Below the pieces are notes generated by a model, which made no database searches, was not told where the DNA came from, and saw nothing but the letters and a program-made list of their open reading frames with translations. The position numbers were made by a program, and so were the translations under genes. From assembly GCF_027244095.1 (NCBI RefSeq), contig NC_069657.1, forward strand, positions 241,654,674 to 241,718,673: DNA of 64,000 nt, given 5' to 3'. Numbering within the stretch: the stretch's first letter is position 1; each line of letters begins with the position of its first letter. Origin of the DNA: Hemicordylus capensis. Lineage: Eukaryota; Chordata; Lepidosauria; Squamata; Cordylidae. Positions 1 to 11,600 of this stretch are shown here, piece by piece.

Positions 1-93
1 ACATGGCAAGATGTTGAAAAGACAGAGGTGTAGCTAGGGGAAGGCAGGCAGGGCATGTGCCCTGGGTGCAGCTGAAGAGGGGTACAAAGTGCC

Positions 94-147
<54 letters not shown>
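94..147. repeat. (GATA)n microsatellite
   Basis: About thirteen GATA units in a row inside the left arm of hAT copy 1. Confidence 0.95.
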
Positions 148-734
148 TCCAGGCCAGCAGCACCCCCCTCCCCCTCCCCACTCCTTGGAGTTGGTGCAGT
201 CGCAAGATCTGTCAGGGTGGGGAGGGCGCTCTCCCATTGGCTCCTGGTGAGTGGAGGAGCAGAGAGCGTACATGCGCCGTGCAGCTGGACCATAAGGAGC
301 AGCACAGCGTGCTGCCCTCATGTTGTGTGTGCTGCTGCTGCTGCATGGCTGCCGACACAAGGAGGGACAACGATGGGAGCGGCAACAACAGGCAAAGCTG
401 TGTTTAAGGTGCTTAGTCCCCTTTGCTAAGCCGGGGAGGGGGAGGCAGACAGACAAGAAGTGGGGGGGGGGCAGACGCAGAGCTTCTGATTCACATTCGA
501 CTAGTGCCTCCTCATGAAGAGGCGCTCTATCTTCCTAGCAGATCATACTCAGTCTCAGAAGGGAAGCGGATCGTGAGCAGGGGCAGAGTCTTTTGCAGAG
601 CCAATGTTCCTTCCTGCCCTGCCTGGTGCATTTCCTCAGGGTGGACCTGGAAGCCTTTCTTGAGGGACCCAAGAATCCCCACGTTCCTGCTTCTATACAG
701 AGCTCCTGGAAGCTACCTGAAGAAGGGGCCGGAG

Positions 735-805
735 TTGGCAAGAAGCGGGGGGGAGCGGCGGGCTGGCAAGAAGTGGGGGAAGCGGGCTGGCAAGAAGTGG
801 GGCGG
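735..805. repeat. short G-rich tandem repeat
   Basis: Three imperfect copies of a unit around ggcaagaagtgggg, in hAT copy 1. It accounts for the Gly/Arg/Lys-rich apparent reading frames there. Confidence 0.7.
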
Positions 806-847
806 CATCCTCTGTCCTCAGTCTCAGTCAAACACTGTATGCGCCTG

Positions 848-993
848 CAAGCTGCTACAAAGAGCCAGAGGCACAGAGGAGTTACTGCAAGATAAACTCA
901 GTCTCTGAGTGACAGTCGCAGCTGCAGCTGCGACTGACTCAGAGACTGAGTTTATCTCGCAAACTCCTCTCGTGCCTCTTTGTAGCAGCTTGG
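848..993. repeat. large palindrome inside hAT copy 1
   Basis: Two arms of about 70 bp meet head to head between 924 and 925. The core cagtcgcagctg/cagctgcgactg is perfect; the outer parts (caagctgctacaaag on the left, ctttgtagcagcttg on the right) match with a few differences. It would form a long hairpin. Similar but unrelated palindromes lie inside the other two copies of this hAT family. Confidence 0.9.
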
Positions 994-2565
994 GCAGCTC
1001 ATTCTGCCGGTCTCCTCAGCTCTTGGAGTGGGTTTTCCGCCGTGGGAGGGAGTCCCTGGCTGCCACGTCCTCCTCTTATCCCTCTTGTCCCTCGGGATCA
1101 GCCTCTGAGAAAGTCCCCAGTTCTTCTTCTCGAGCTGGGCTTGCGGCTGAGCTGTTGTCCCTCCTCCTTAGCAGGTTGCCGAGCAGGGAGGTGAGTGGAG
1201 TGCTGAGCTCTTCCTTCAAGTCTGCTGGGCTGGCGATTATTTCTCACCTCTACTCTGTCTCCGAATGAAAACCGGAGGCAGGAAGGTCTGGAGGGCTGAG
1301 AGTTGAAATGATGGCAGCGGTGGGGAAGGGGGGGAGGGGTATATTGAGAGGGAAACTCTGTGGAACTCTGAGGCAAGGTGCTTGTAGCATTTGAATGCAT
1401 TTCCAGCCCAACTGTTGCTGCTCCGGCCGTTGTGTTGCCGCCTGCACAGCCTAGGGCTGCAGCACGTTTTAGGGTTTTTTTGCTTCGGGTTCCCCTTCAC
1501 TTTACATTGCAATGGCCAGGGGCCCTGGGGAGCGGGAATGAGTGTTGTGGCTTCCTCTGCCTGTTTCTCTCACTGGCTCACCTCTCCTTCTGTTATTTGG
1601 AACAGCAGGGGTGAGAGAGGCTTTTGTTCTGGAAACATTAAAGGTATTTGGGACTAGGGGGTGGTGGGAGACAGGGAACTCACAGTTTTGAGGCAAAAGA
1701 TGATGCCTGTCATGCTTCATTGTGGTGGCTTTTGCTGAAGAAGAAGGAAAAGGATCAAACTTTCTTTCTCTCCCTTCTGGGTGCTGTGCATATGAATTGG
1801 CTAATGAAGCTGCATTTTATACATAGCTGGAAGCTTATTGTATTGATCTACTGCTCAGTGTTATTACTCAGAGAGATCTGGCTTAAGAAGCCTGTTGGAA
1901 GCCTGTAGGGAAATTAGAATTCCCTTTTTGGGGTGAGGGGTTGCCTTGTTGCTTATTACTGTTGTGTTCTATCTTCTTCCCCAGAGTGGGGGCGGGCGAA
2001 CGAATGTGAGAGAGCTACTGGACTCCAGGCACCTTTGGCTGCCTTGGAAATGCTGCTGATTTGGTAACTGGAGGAAAACAGCATGGCTGGGGAGGTAGAA
2101 GTTGATGCCCCCAGGCTGTAAGGGACATGAATACCAGTAGGACTCCAGTCCAAAGTGAAGGAGTTTCCAAGTCATTCAGCTGCTCTGCTTTGTCACCAGC
2201 ACGCTTCATAAATCCTAAGACACCCTTTGGGGAGATTGGCCCTTAAGCACTGCTGTTACTTGACTGACCTTCCCTGTCTGTGAAAAGGGGGAGACCATGG
2301 CTCATTCTTCATACCCCACAACTTAGTAGTAATTGTTGGTTAGCACACAGAAGTAGCATAACCCTTACCCGTGAGGGATCACAGTTTTTACAATAAATAG
2401 GATAAAGATGAATAAATGAAGTATTGTGAGGAGGGGTCATCCTGGTAAGATTCTGTGGAAGAAATAGGTTTAGGAGAAGGATTTGGCTTGATGGAGAGGA
2501 TGTGTGAACCCATTTCTTTCACAGAATATTTCCAGGGTGAAGGCTGCTGCTTGGGCATAGATGTA
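994..2565. other. rest of hAT copy 1 left arm; no gene recognised
   Basis: GC-rich to about 1600 with a weak exon-like stretch (a possible donor aggtgagt near 1189), then A/T-richer. The open frames here have no recognisable domain. I see no hAT transposase motif. Confidence 0.6.
2560..2565. repeat. left 6-bp target duplication of the Polinton
   Basis: gatgta here and again at 20417-20422. Six-bp duplications are the Polinton hallmark. Confidence 0.88.
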
Positions 2566-2863
2566 AATAGTATTATATACATACCTGGGAGGAGCCTAAG
2601 TAAGGGCAAGTGAAGCCACAGACTAAGTAAGGGCAAGAAGTATGGGCAAAGTGAAGTCAGAGCCTAGTAAGGGCAAGACGTCACCAAGCCCCGCCCACTG
2701 AAGGGCAAGCTGTCATCAAACCCCTCCCACGGAAGGGCATGACATCACCACAGCAGGGAGGAGTTGTAAACCCTCCAGAGAACATGCCCAGGCATGCCTA
2801 GAGCCTCCTGTACCATGAGCCCTACCCACCTGACCTGTGAGGACCAATAGGAAGGAGGTCCCA
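2566..2863. repeat. left terminal inverted repeat of the Polinton
   Basis: 298 bp matching the reverse complement of 20119-20416 at about 98%. Near its outer end it carries repeated aagggcaag-type units at about 30-bp spacing. Further in are a CRE-like gacgtcac, a GC box (ccccgccc), a tgacatcac motif and a CCAAT box (gaccaatag at about 2842). This looks like a promoter pointing into the element. Confidence 0.95.
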
Positions 2864-2977
2864 GCCAGCCGTTCAAGGCTTATAGTGTTGCTGCTGCATG
2901 GAGTATCCTACAAGGCTTGTAGCATAGCCCCCTTTGCATAAAGGTAACAATTCTACTGTTTGCTTGTGGGTTTGATT

Positions 2978-3783
2978 ATGGAATCTCCTCAGAGCCCTAA
3001 TTTGGCAACAAATCAGCCAGATTCTACACCTAAGCCAAGAAAACGCTCTATTAGCACCAGTTCAGATGATGAAGGACCTCCTGTGAAAACCTATGCTGAA
3101 GAACAAGCTGAGACAAGGGAAATATGGCAAGAGATCCTGGCAACCATGGCAGCTGAGCCACAGGTAAATATATTTTACAGGCTAGGTTTTGAAGCTGTGT
3201 GTGTGTGTGAAAAATGACATTAAACTAATAGTCTTTTTTTGTCTCCCTTTAGAATTCAGCCCTTTTGAAAAGTCTGAAGCCTTCTTGTGAAGCAATGCAG
3301 AAATTCTTGGGTCTGAATATCAATGAAGAACCTTATATTGCCCCAGCGAGGCGTAGAGGGGCTATGAAAAAACTTGTGAGAGTTGTTATCTATGGAATTA
3401 TGAATTATTGCCTGAGGTCTTATGCCAGGGATGCCTGTTCTGGCTGCAGCATTCGTGCCCCGGGTCAAGAAGCGCATGACTGCTTACGTTACTCTGAGAA
3501 TCAAATTGCTACATTTATTAAGAAGCTCTGTTCTAAATTGTGTCTTAAATCATTTTTTCACCTACTTGTGTGTTTAGGGTTTGCAGTAAAATGTCTGGTT
3601 CTGACCGAGGAAATAGTCCACGAATCTTTAATTATTTTTACTAAACTGTATACTTCTGATAATCCACGGAATGTTCTGGACAATATTTTGAGGCCGGGAG
3701 ATATGGAATTGTATTTTTTTGTGAATAATGTGATACAAGAAAAAGAGTATAAAACATTTCTGAAGTCTCTACCACCTCAATAA
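2978..3783 (+). CDS. Polinton leftmost gene, two exons, unrecognised product
   Basis: The ATG at 2978 lies about 115 bp inside the left TIR. The first exon (to 3163) codes 62 residues, rich in Ser/Pro/Lys with a basic patch PKPRKRS and an acidic run SSDDEG, then a helical EEQAETREIWQEIL stretch. A GT-AG intron of 89 bp (3164-3252) follows, with a good polypyrimidine tract. The second exon continues in phase to 3783 with a Cys/His cluster, CSGCSIRAPGQEAHDC (C-x2-C-x9-H-x-C), that could bind zinc, followed by a hydrophobic helical region. The stop codon overlaps an AATAAA (3779-3784). It is the first gene after the TIR promoter, a usual place for an early or accessory gene. I do not recognise the family. 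Splicing is inferred from sites and phase only. Confidence 0.6.
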
Positions 3784-3785
3784 AG

Positions 3786-4600
3786 ATAATGATTTTTGAG
3801 CTAAAAAATATGGCTGTCTGTCTCCCTGCATTCATGAGTGCTGGAAGGGTGGTGGGGGGAGCAGGCTGCTGTCAGGAGATAAGACAGCAGCCTATGTGCT
3901 GGTCTGTGTGCGAGAAGGAGGGGGGGCTGGGGGGGAGGCTGTATTTTAAATCAGCCCTGTTAGCCAAAAAGCATGACAGCTGGGTGGGATTAGCAATTAA
4001 CACACACACACATACTAATTAAAGGCATCAAAATTACTGTCCTGTAGATGTTAGAGAAGGCTAGCAATCTACACTTGGCTTTCTCTGAAAAATAAAAAAT
4101 GATTCAGAGAGAGAGAAAATGGAGCTTGTCTCCATTCTTTCTGAAGTTAAAGCAGCAGTCATAAGATAAGACCTAACAGAAAAACTCCGTTCCTGTTGAG
4201 CATAGCATGCAAGTAACACATAGACGTTAATTAAAGACATCTACATTGGCTAGAGAAATCTACATTTCTGGTTAGAGAAATCTACATTGGGTTTCTCTGT
4301 AAATAAAGAGGCATTTTTTTAAACAGTTCTGGTATTCAAAAAAACCGCCAGGGTTCTGGTATCAAAAAACGGTCATAATTAAAAATGTGTAAGAATTAGA
4401 TAAGACCCGGAGGGTCTCTGTGTGTAAGAAGGGGGTGGGATGGGGTGGGAGTTAGAGAGGGATGGTCAATGCTGTAGGTTTACTATAGGCTAGTTTTCTA
4501 TAGAGCAGCTATGCAGACCAATAGAAATTTCACCCCATCCTTGGTTTTCTAAGAAAAAACCGTATGTTCTGAGAACAAGGATACGTTTTTCTGTACCCCT
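3786..4600. other. Polinton non-coding stretch
   Basis: No convincing reading frame. It holds a short CA run (4001-4012) and repeated agagaaatctacattt units around 4060-4300. It probably separates the leftmost gene from the promoter of the spliced acidic gene. Confidence 0.5.
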
Positions 4601-4761
4601 CAATAGCTATTGGTGCATATTCTATAGGGTTTATGCAGACCAATCCAGAGGGTGCCCAGCCCTTTCTGACGTGAACCCCCCTGGGGGGTTAAATGCTTGT
4701 GCTACACCAGAATTTTTCCTCTTTCTCTCCACAAAGACCCCCCAAAGAATCAACAGGAGGT
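4500..4761 (+). promoter_or_regulatory. likely promoter and leader exon of the spliced Polinton gene
   Basis: Two near-identical blocks around tatgcagaccaat (about 4510 and 4634), with CCAAT boxes facing both ways (ctattggtgc at about 4609), lie upstream of a strong splice donor caacaggag/gtaagtac (donor at 4762). There is no long frame before the donor, so it would be a largely untranslated first exon. Inference from motifs only. Confidence 0.35.
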
Positions 4762-6186
4762 AAGTACATGGCCATTTTTTCTTATCAGTTTATGACCATG
4801 TGCTCAGCCTTGCTGAGCCGTTACATTTTTAAATATGTTTCAGAACTGAGCTTTCTATAATTAAGGAATTGTTTAAAGTGTCTTCTCCTTGCCTTTCAAA
4901 GCACATGTTCTGTCTTTTAAAATCTCCCCTCAGAGTTTTTTATTATTATTATTATTATTAATAGTTAAGCATGTGCTTAAGTATTAATAGTTAAGACTAT
5001 TTTAAAGTATGGGCTGATGGTGATTTTAAATATATTTCAGAACTGAGCTTTCTATAATTAAGGAATTGTTTAAAGTGTCTTCTCCTTGCCTTTCAAAGCA
5101 CATGTTCTGTCTTTTAAAATTTCCCCGCAGAGTTTTGGTTTTTTTTATTAGTTAAATGTTTTTATTAGTTAAATGTTAAATAGTTAAGAATGTTTTAAAA
5201 GCACATGCTTTTTATTTAAGCTCACAATAATAATGATTATGTTTAATAGTGTTCTATGTTCTTCATGTATTTCAAACCCCTCTCTCTGCCACAGAAACCC
5301 TTTTTCACTCAATTATTGTCATTATACCCTCTTCTCTGACCGTTTTACACCCCCCAAGCCTTGTCACTGCTTCCTCCAGCATGCCTCAAACGCCACCCCC
5401 CTCCCCAACAATGTACTCTCATACAAACACGTGCTACCCCCCACCACATGTGCTCTCATGCAATCACATGTGCTCTCACCCTACCATGTGCTATTCCTCC
5501 ACACCCCTCCTCCTTCCTCCTCCCCCCCAACATGTGCTCTCTCTCTTCTTCTCTCTGTTTTAAATGATTTATATATATAATTCTTGTATTTCAAATCCCC
5601 TGTTCAGTTCAAACCGCTCTTTTAAACTATTCCTGCCTTGAAGCCATGCTTTTTATTTAAGCTTACAATAATAATGATTATGTTTAATAGTGTTCTATGT
5701 TCTTCATGTATTTCAAACCCCTCTCTCTGCCTCAGAAACCCTTTTTCACTCAATTATTGTCATTATACCCTCTTCTCTGACCGTTTTACACCCCCCCAAG
5801 CCTTGTCACTGCTTCCTCCAGCATGCCTCAAACGCCCCCCCAACAATGTACTCTCAACCAAACACATGCTACCCCACCACCCCACCACCACATGTGCTCT
5901 CATGCAATCACATGTGCTCTGACCCTACCATGTGCTATTCCTCCACAACCCTCCTCCTCCCTCCCCCCCACATGTGCTCTCTCTCTTCTTCTCTCTGTTT
6001 TAAATGATTTATATATATAATTCTTGTATTTCAAATCCCCTGTTCAGTTCAAACCGCTCTTTTAAACTATTCCCTCAGAGTTCTTTTTTTTTTTTTGAAT
6101 AGTTAAACATACATTATGTATGTGCTTAAATAAAGTACATACAATTCATAAAAGTAATTACAATTAATTCTTTTGATATATTCTAG
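4762..6186. repeat. Polinton intronic region built from two tandem duplications
   Basis: A block of about 95 bp at 4831-4925 recurs at 5028-5122 (offset 197). A larger block of about 430 bp at 5204-5633 recurs at 5645-6074 (offset 441). The larger unit has a pyrimidine-rich stretch with several CACATGTG/CATGTG boxes. The apparent frames here are the same low-complexity Pro/Ser/Cys translation twice, so I do not call a gene. Confidence 0.8.
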
Positions 6187-8673
6187 CCATCCATGTAGAT
6201 ATATGGCACAGGAACAGCTTGCTTATGCAGCTACACATAGAAATATGGATACATCAGACTATGATTCAGCAGGTATTGATCATAATTAATAGGTATTATT
6301 ATCACATATTTGTGAATCACGTGTATTAGTAAGTTTATATATATTTTCTGTCTTCTATAGATGACTTTATACTTACACAGCGGTCTAATTCACCCATGTA
6401 TGAACCCTTAACTCCCCCTTCTGAAGCAGAAGGACCGGAACCAGAACAAGAACCAGAAGCTCAAGCTCACAGGGCACAGTGTAAATAGTAGTAATTATAT
6501 ATCCTATATCTGGGAGCTAGATTTGTACATGTGTATGTGATAGACCCCGAGTAACTGTATATTGTTCTGATTTTAGCCAAATCAAATACCTCAGCAGGAA
6601 GTGTGAAAAGAAAGCAGCTGTTTTAGGGTAAGAAACACATATGTTCATTATTCTTATTAGGATCAAACAGTTACAAACAGCTTAACAAAGAATCTTCCTC
6701 TCTCTTAACAGTCAAACAAGTACCAGAGGATTTGCCTGAGCTCCTTATCACAGATGAAGATCTTACAGGTTAGGTAACATGTCCTAACTAACACATTGAT
6801 GATGTATATATGTTATAGGCTATTAGTTTAACAAATAATCTCCCTCTCTTCACAGCCAACCAAGTACAAGTGGAATTACCAGAGATCATTATCACAGATG
6901 ATGATGATCTTACATGTAAGAAAATAAAAACCCCTAACTAACACAATGCTGTTTAAGCATATATGTTATAGGTTCTGTGTAAATGTATATAATTTCTATC
7001 CTTTTTTCTATATTATAGGTAAGCCCAAGGTCTCTGCAAAACAGGGGCAGCCGTCTGCAAAGGGATGCAATGGCAAGTAACTTTTCACTCTATGATAGTT
7101 TATAATTATGCAGTTGCAAACAGGTTAACAGAGAATCTCCCTCTCTCACTCTCTCCACAGTTAACCAGGTAGCTGAGGGTTCTGGTGTTAACAATAGCGT
7201 ACAGGAGCTTCCAGGTAAGAAAATAAAAACCCCTAACTAACACAATGCTGGTGAAACATATATGTTATAGACTCTGTGTAAATGTATATAATTTCTATCC
7301 ATTCTTCTGATTATAGGTAAGCCCAAGGTCTCTGCAAAGGGATGCAAAGGCAAGTAACTTTTCACTCTATGATAGTTTATAATTATGCAGTTGCAAACAG
7401 GTTAACAGAGAATCTCCCTCTCGCACTCTCTCCACAGTTAACCAGGTAGCTGAGGGTTCTGGTGTTAACAATAGCGTACAGGAGCTTCCAGGTAAGAAAA
7501 TAAAAACCCCTAACTAACACAATGCTGGTGAAACATATATGTTATAGACTCTGTGTAAATGTATATAATTTCTATCCATTCTTCTGATTATAGGTAAGCC
7601 CAAGGTCTCTGCAAAGGGATGCAAAGGCAAGTAACTTTTCACTCTATGATAGTTTATAATTATGCAGTTGCAAACAGGTTAACAGAGAATCTCCCTCTCG
7701 CACTCTCTCCACAGTTAACCAGGTAGCTGAGGGTTCTGGTGTTAACAATAGCGTACAGGAGCTTCCAGGTAAGAAAATAAAAACCCTAACTAACACAATG
7801 ATGAAACACATAGGCTCTGTGTAACAATATTTTATTTATTTTTAAACACAGGGGAGCCTGGTACCTCTGAAGGAGGGAGAGTGAAAAGAGCTTTGAAAAG
7901 AAGACATCTTGGCCAACGTAAGAGATACAAAATATTAATCCCTAATAAATTTATTCATTCCATTTCTATACCACCCTTCCAAAAAGTGCACAGGGTGGTT
8001 TACACAGAGAAATAATAAATAAATGAGATGGAACCCTGTCCCCAAAGGGATCACCATCTAAAAAGAAACAGGATAGACACAAGCAACAGTCATAGACCTG
8101 TATAAATAAATATATTCCTAAGCTATAAGGTCTTGAGGAATAAACGTATGTATCTTTGTTCTTGTTTATAGCTCATCAGTCAGAAGGAGTTCCTCCTGTG
8201 AAGAAATAAAAAAAACAGGAACATGAGGAATCGGGTAAGTGATCTATGTATTAGAACCCCAGCCCCTGTAATACCTTGGGTAGCAACCTTAACACATAAT
8301 TATGAGTTTTGGAGATCCCCAGGTGTATTAGTTTTTAAAAAGTGATAAGACTTATATCAGTAGCAGGGGTGTGGGAGTTAGGGCTTATAGTTTTCTAATA
8401 CCTGTGTATGTGTTCTTGACTTTAGAACTTGCTGGTGATGCTGTGCAACAGCGGCCTGACCAAGCCCAGGTGCTCATATTTGCAAAGGAGCTAATCGAAG
8501 CTGGTGAACGTCTAACTCAGTTGAGCCGCAAGATAACAGAAAATGAAAACAGCATCACAGAGAAGCAGAAAATTGTCACGAGGTTCAAGCAGTACCAATC
8601 ATGCATAACAGAATTTCTGGAAGGAGATGTCAGAAGATACAATCTGCCTGGCATGGCTGACTTTCTGAAATAA
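6187..8673 (+). CDS. Polinton many-exon acidic gene with duplicated exons
   Basis: A series of short exons, each with a polypyrimidine-AG acceptor and a GT donor: about 6187-6272 (starts MAQEQLAYAA), 6361-6480 (acidic, EAEGPEPEQEPEAQ), 6577-6627, 6712-6768, 6856-6915, several small ones from 7019 to 7768, 7852-7918, and a last exon 8426-8673. The 6712, 6856 and 7161 exons each open with NQV and read NQV..LPEL/LPEI.. acidic, so they look like copies of one another. The last exon codes a Lys/Glu-rich helix likely to be a coiled coil (LIEAGERLTQLSRKI), ending FLK with the stop inside AATAAA. Exon order and joining are inferred; no family recognised. An accessory or early gene is likely from its position before the polymerase. 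Confidence 0.5.
7077..7790. repeat. 277-bp tandem repeat containing two mini-exons
   Basis: The block beginning gtaacttttcactc at 7077 returns at 7354 and 7631, a period of exactly 277 bp. Each unit holds a donor, an intron, a mini-exon opening TTAACCAGGTAGC, a second intron, and a second mini-exon opening GTAAGCCCAAGG. The copies are almost identical, so the duplication is recent. Confidence 0.92.
7942..8095 (-). repeat. host interspersed repeat tail inside a Polinton intron
   Basis: The reverse complement reads ctctgtgtaaaccaccct then ttggaagggtggtatag, the same LINE/SINE-type tail seen at about 52750-52812. It also has the gatggaaccctgtccccaaag block common next to such tails. A host repeat therefore landed in the element or in its ancestor. 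Confidence 0.75.
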
Positions 8674-8688
8674 ATTAAAAATGAACTG

Positions 8689-11600
8689 ATGTATCCCTAT
8701 AGCAAAACTACATTTGCCACACAGTGGGGAGGGGGTAGGACACTAAACTCTGATACACAAACTGATTCTGATTCTGTACAATCTACAGAAACAGAAGCAG
8801 AAACTCTCCCTGAAACACAGAACACTGTTGATTCAGTTGTGAGTTACCACTCAGACACTGATGATGGTGAAGGTGGGGATGTGTACTTAGAGCCTATCAG
8901 GAATTGGGAAAGGCTCAACAACCGCTACAGAGCCCGTGAAATGTATTTTGAATTTCGTTTTGTGAATTTACATAGAGCACGCTCCTATCATGAAGCCATT
9001 GCGGGCATACACACTGCCATTCAGAGTCTATTAGACACTGTAAATAGGGTGATAGGCCCCAATGATTATGTTCAACTCCGATTACAGGGTGACCGCCTGA
9101 ATAATCCACTGTTTATGTTCAGAAGAAACAGGAATGAGTTAAATGCTGAGGAATACTTAACAGCCATTAGCAACTTACTCCAAAGTTATGCTGAAATCTG
9201 GGGGGATGATACTTTAAGGTTAAATGTTGTAATAGTAAACCCTCCAGAAGGGGGCGCCCGAAGATCCATAATGACCATCCCTTATAGTTCTATCATAGAG
9301 AGAAAACAACAACATTTGATTGATGCTCATATACAAGGTACCAATCTCTGTTTTGCCGGTGGCGTGCTAGCCCTCATGTCAAATAGTCCTACACTTGAAC
9401 AAATAATAGCTGATGCTGAGAAAATGCACATGGACCTTGGTTGGTCACATCAGAAAAAGGTTTCCCTAACTGATGTGTCAGCTGTTGAACAGTATTTACA
9501 GGTCAAGATACCCGTTGTTCACTGGAATGGCACTAAGTGGGGGATTTTTAAAACTGATGAGCAGAACTACACAGACACCTGCCACATGCTGCTGTACAAT
9601 GATCACTATTATGGGATTAAGAATATTGGTGGGTTCTTTGGGTCCAGAAACTTTTGTCAGATATGTAGTACACCCTATTCTCACACACATGATTGTATGT
9701 ACACGTGTCGGCGCTGTTTGAGAAAAGAGTGCCCTAAAAAAGTAGGGAGAATACACAGGTGCCCCACATGCAAACTCCAGTGCAGATCCAAGGCCTGTCC
9801 AACCATACACGAAAAACTTGCATCAGAGGATAAGGTAGATTGCACTCTGAGAATATTATGTTCAAAGTGTGATCATTATGTAGATTTAAATCATGAATCT
9901 AAAAGGGTGTGTCAAGGGAAACAGTGCCATACCTGTTATGACTATTTTGAGGGAGATATTGAAAATCATGACTGCTACCTAGGAAAAATTAAGCAACCTA
10001 AACTATCCATCAGATATGTCTTTTATGATTGTGAATGTAGACAGGAAAGTGGGGTACATATACCGAATCTAATTGTAGCAAAAGCTTTTAAAGAGGAAAC
10101 AGTGAAATCTGTTCCTAAAAAGAAATGGAAGCCCGCTGGTGAGAGTTGGGAATTTAAGGGAGACACCTGTCTAAAGGACTTTATTCGGACATTTACCTCA
10201 GACCTGAGTTTCAAGAAAACCCATTTCATATGCCATAATTTTCATGGATATGATGCCTATCTAATCCTAGGGGGGGATACTCAAGGAACGGTTTGATGTT
10301 GATTTGATTACTCAAGGTGGCAAGCTGATATGTATAACTATCAAAAGATTGGGTATAAAATTTCTGGACTCCCTATGTCATTTACCAATGGCCCTGGCAA
10401 AGTTACCCAAAGCCATGGGCTTCCAAGAGGCTAAAGGATATTTTCCCCACTTCTTTAATACAGAAGAAAATTGGGAATATGTAGGGGAAATGCCTGACCC
10501 CATACATTATGGTTTTGACAGAATGATGCCCAGTGAAAGGTCAGCGTTCCTGGCTTGGTATGAACAGAACAAGTCAAACACCTTTGACTTGCAGAAGGAA
10601 CTGGCCTCTTACTGTCATCAAGATGTAAACATCTTAATGCAGGCCTGTACAAAATATAGACATGAGCTCATAGAGATGACCCTCCGAACCGTTCCTGTGC
10701 GCAAGGGTAAGAAATGGGTCTTTGAGTGTGTGGGTATTGATCCTTTTCAATACCTCACCTTGGCTAGTGTGTTCTTAAAAATGTATCGCTACAAGTTTCT
10801 TGAGGAGGGCAGGATTGCCATACCCTCTCCAGATAATTATCACAAGCAGTGTAAAAGATTCTCCACACCCTCTATTCAGTAGTTGGCATATATAGAGCAG
10901 AAGGAAAAGATAGATATTCAGCATGCTTTGAAGGGTGGGGAATTTAAAGTTGTAATCCCCAGAAACCTAAGGTATGTTGAAGATGAAGCCAAAGAGTATT
11001 ACCTCGATGGCTATGCTGTCATAGAGGGTAAGAAGACAGCCTTTGAGTTTAATGGATGCTTTTGGCATGGCTGTCCCCAGTGTTATGATTCACAGGCCCA
11101 GCACCCCCTGCTGGCCAAAACATATGAATTTCTTCACAATGGTACAGAAAGAAAAGCAGCTGTGCTAAAGAAGATGGGTTTTGAAGTCAGATCTATATGG
11201 GAGCATGAGTGGAATAACATCCTAAGAACCTCTGCAGAAGTGCAGAGTTTCTTGGCAGAGCAGCAGTTTCCAGAGCCTCTGCAGCCCAGGGATGCATTAT
11301 TCGGGGGTAGGACCGGCTGTGTTAGCTTATATTACAAAGCAAAGAGGGATGAACAGATCCATTATAGGGATTTTACCAGCCTGTATCCTTTTATTATGAA
11401 ACAGAGAGAGTACCCTCTGGGGCATCCCAAAATCATTTATGAGAACTTTGGACCCCTCTCTGACTATTTTGGCTTAGCCAAAGTGAAGGTCTACACACCC
11501 CGGGGACTTTTTTCCCCCGTAGTACCCGTCAAGGTGGATGGGAAACTCATATTCCCTCTATGCATGACTTGTGCAACTACCAAACAGTTGGAAGAATGTG

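Noticed and set aside
423-1268. Two adjoining open frames in GC-rich DNA
   Set aside because: They lie across a palindrome and a short tandem repeat; no domain, no start context. Composition alone explains their length.
2563-2570. Polinton ends placed at agtatt (2569) with gtaaat/actgat as flanks
   Set aside because: Those flanks do not match. Moving the ends outward by three bases gives identical gatgta on both sides and an AG terminus on the right end.
5233-6020. Open frames with a repeated Ser/Cys/Pro peptide in the Polinton's left region
   Set aside because: They are the same low-complexity translation in two duplicated blocks, lie where an intron is expected, and have no domain.
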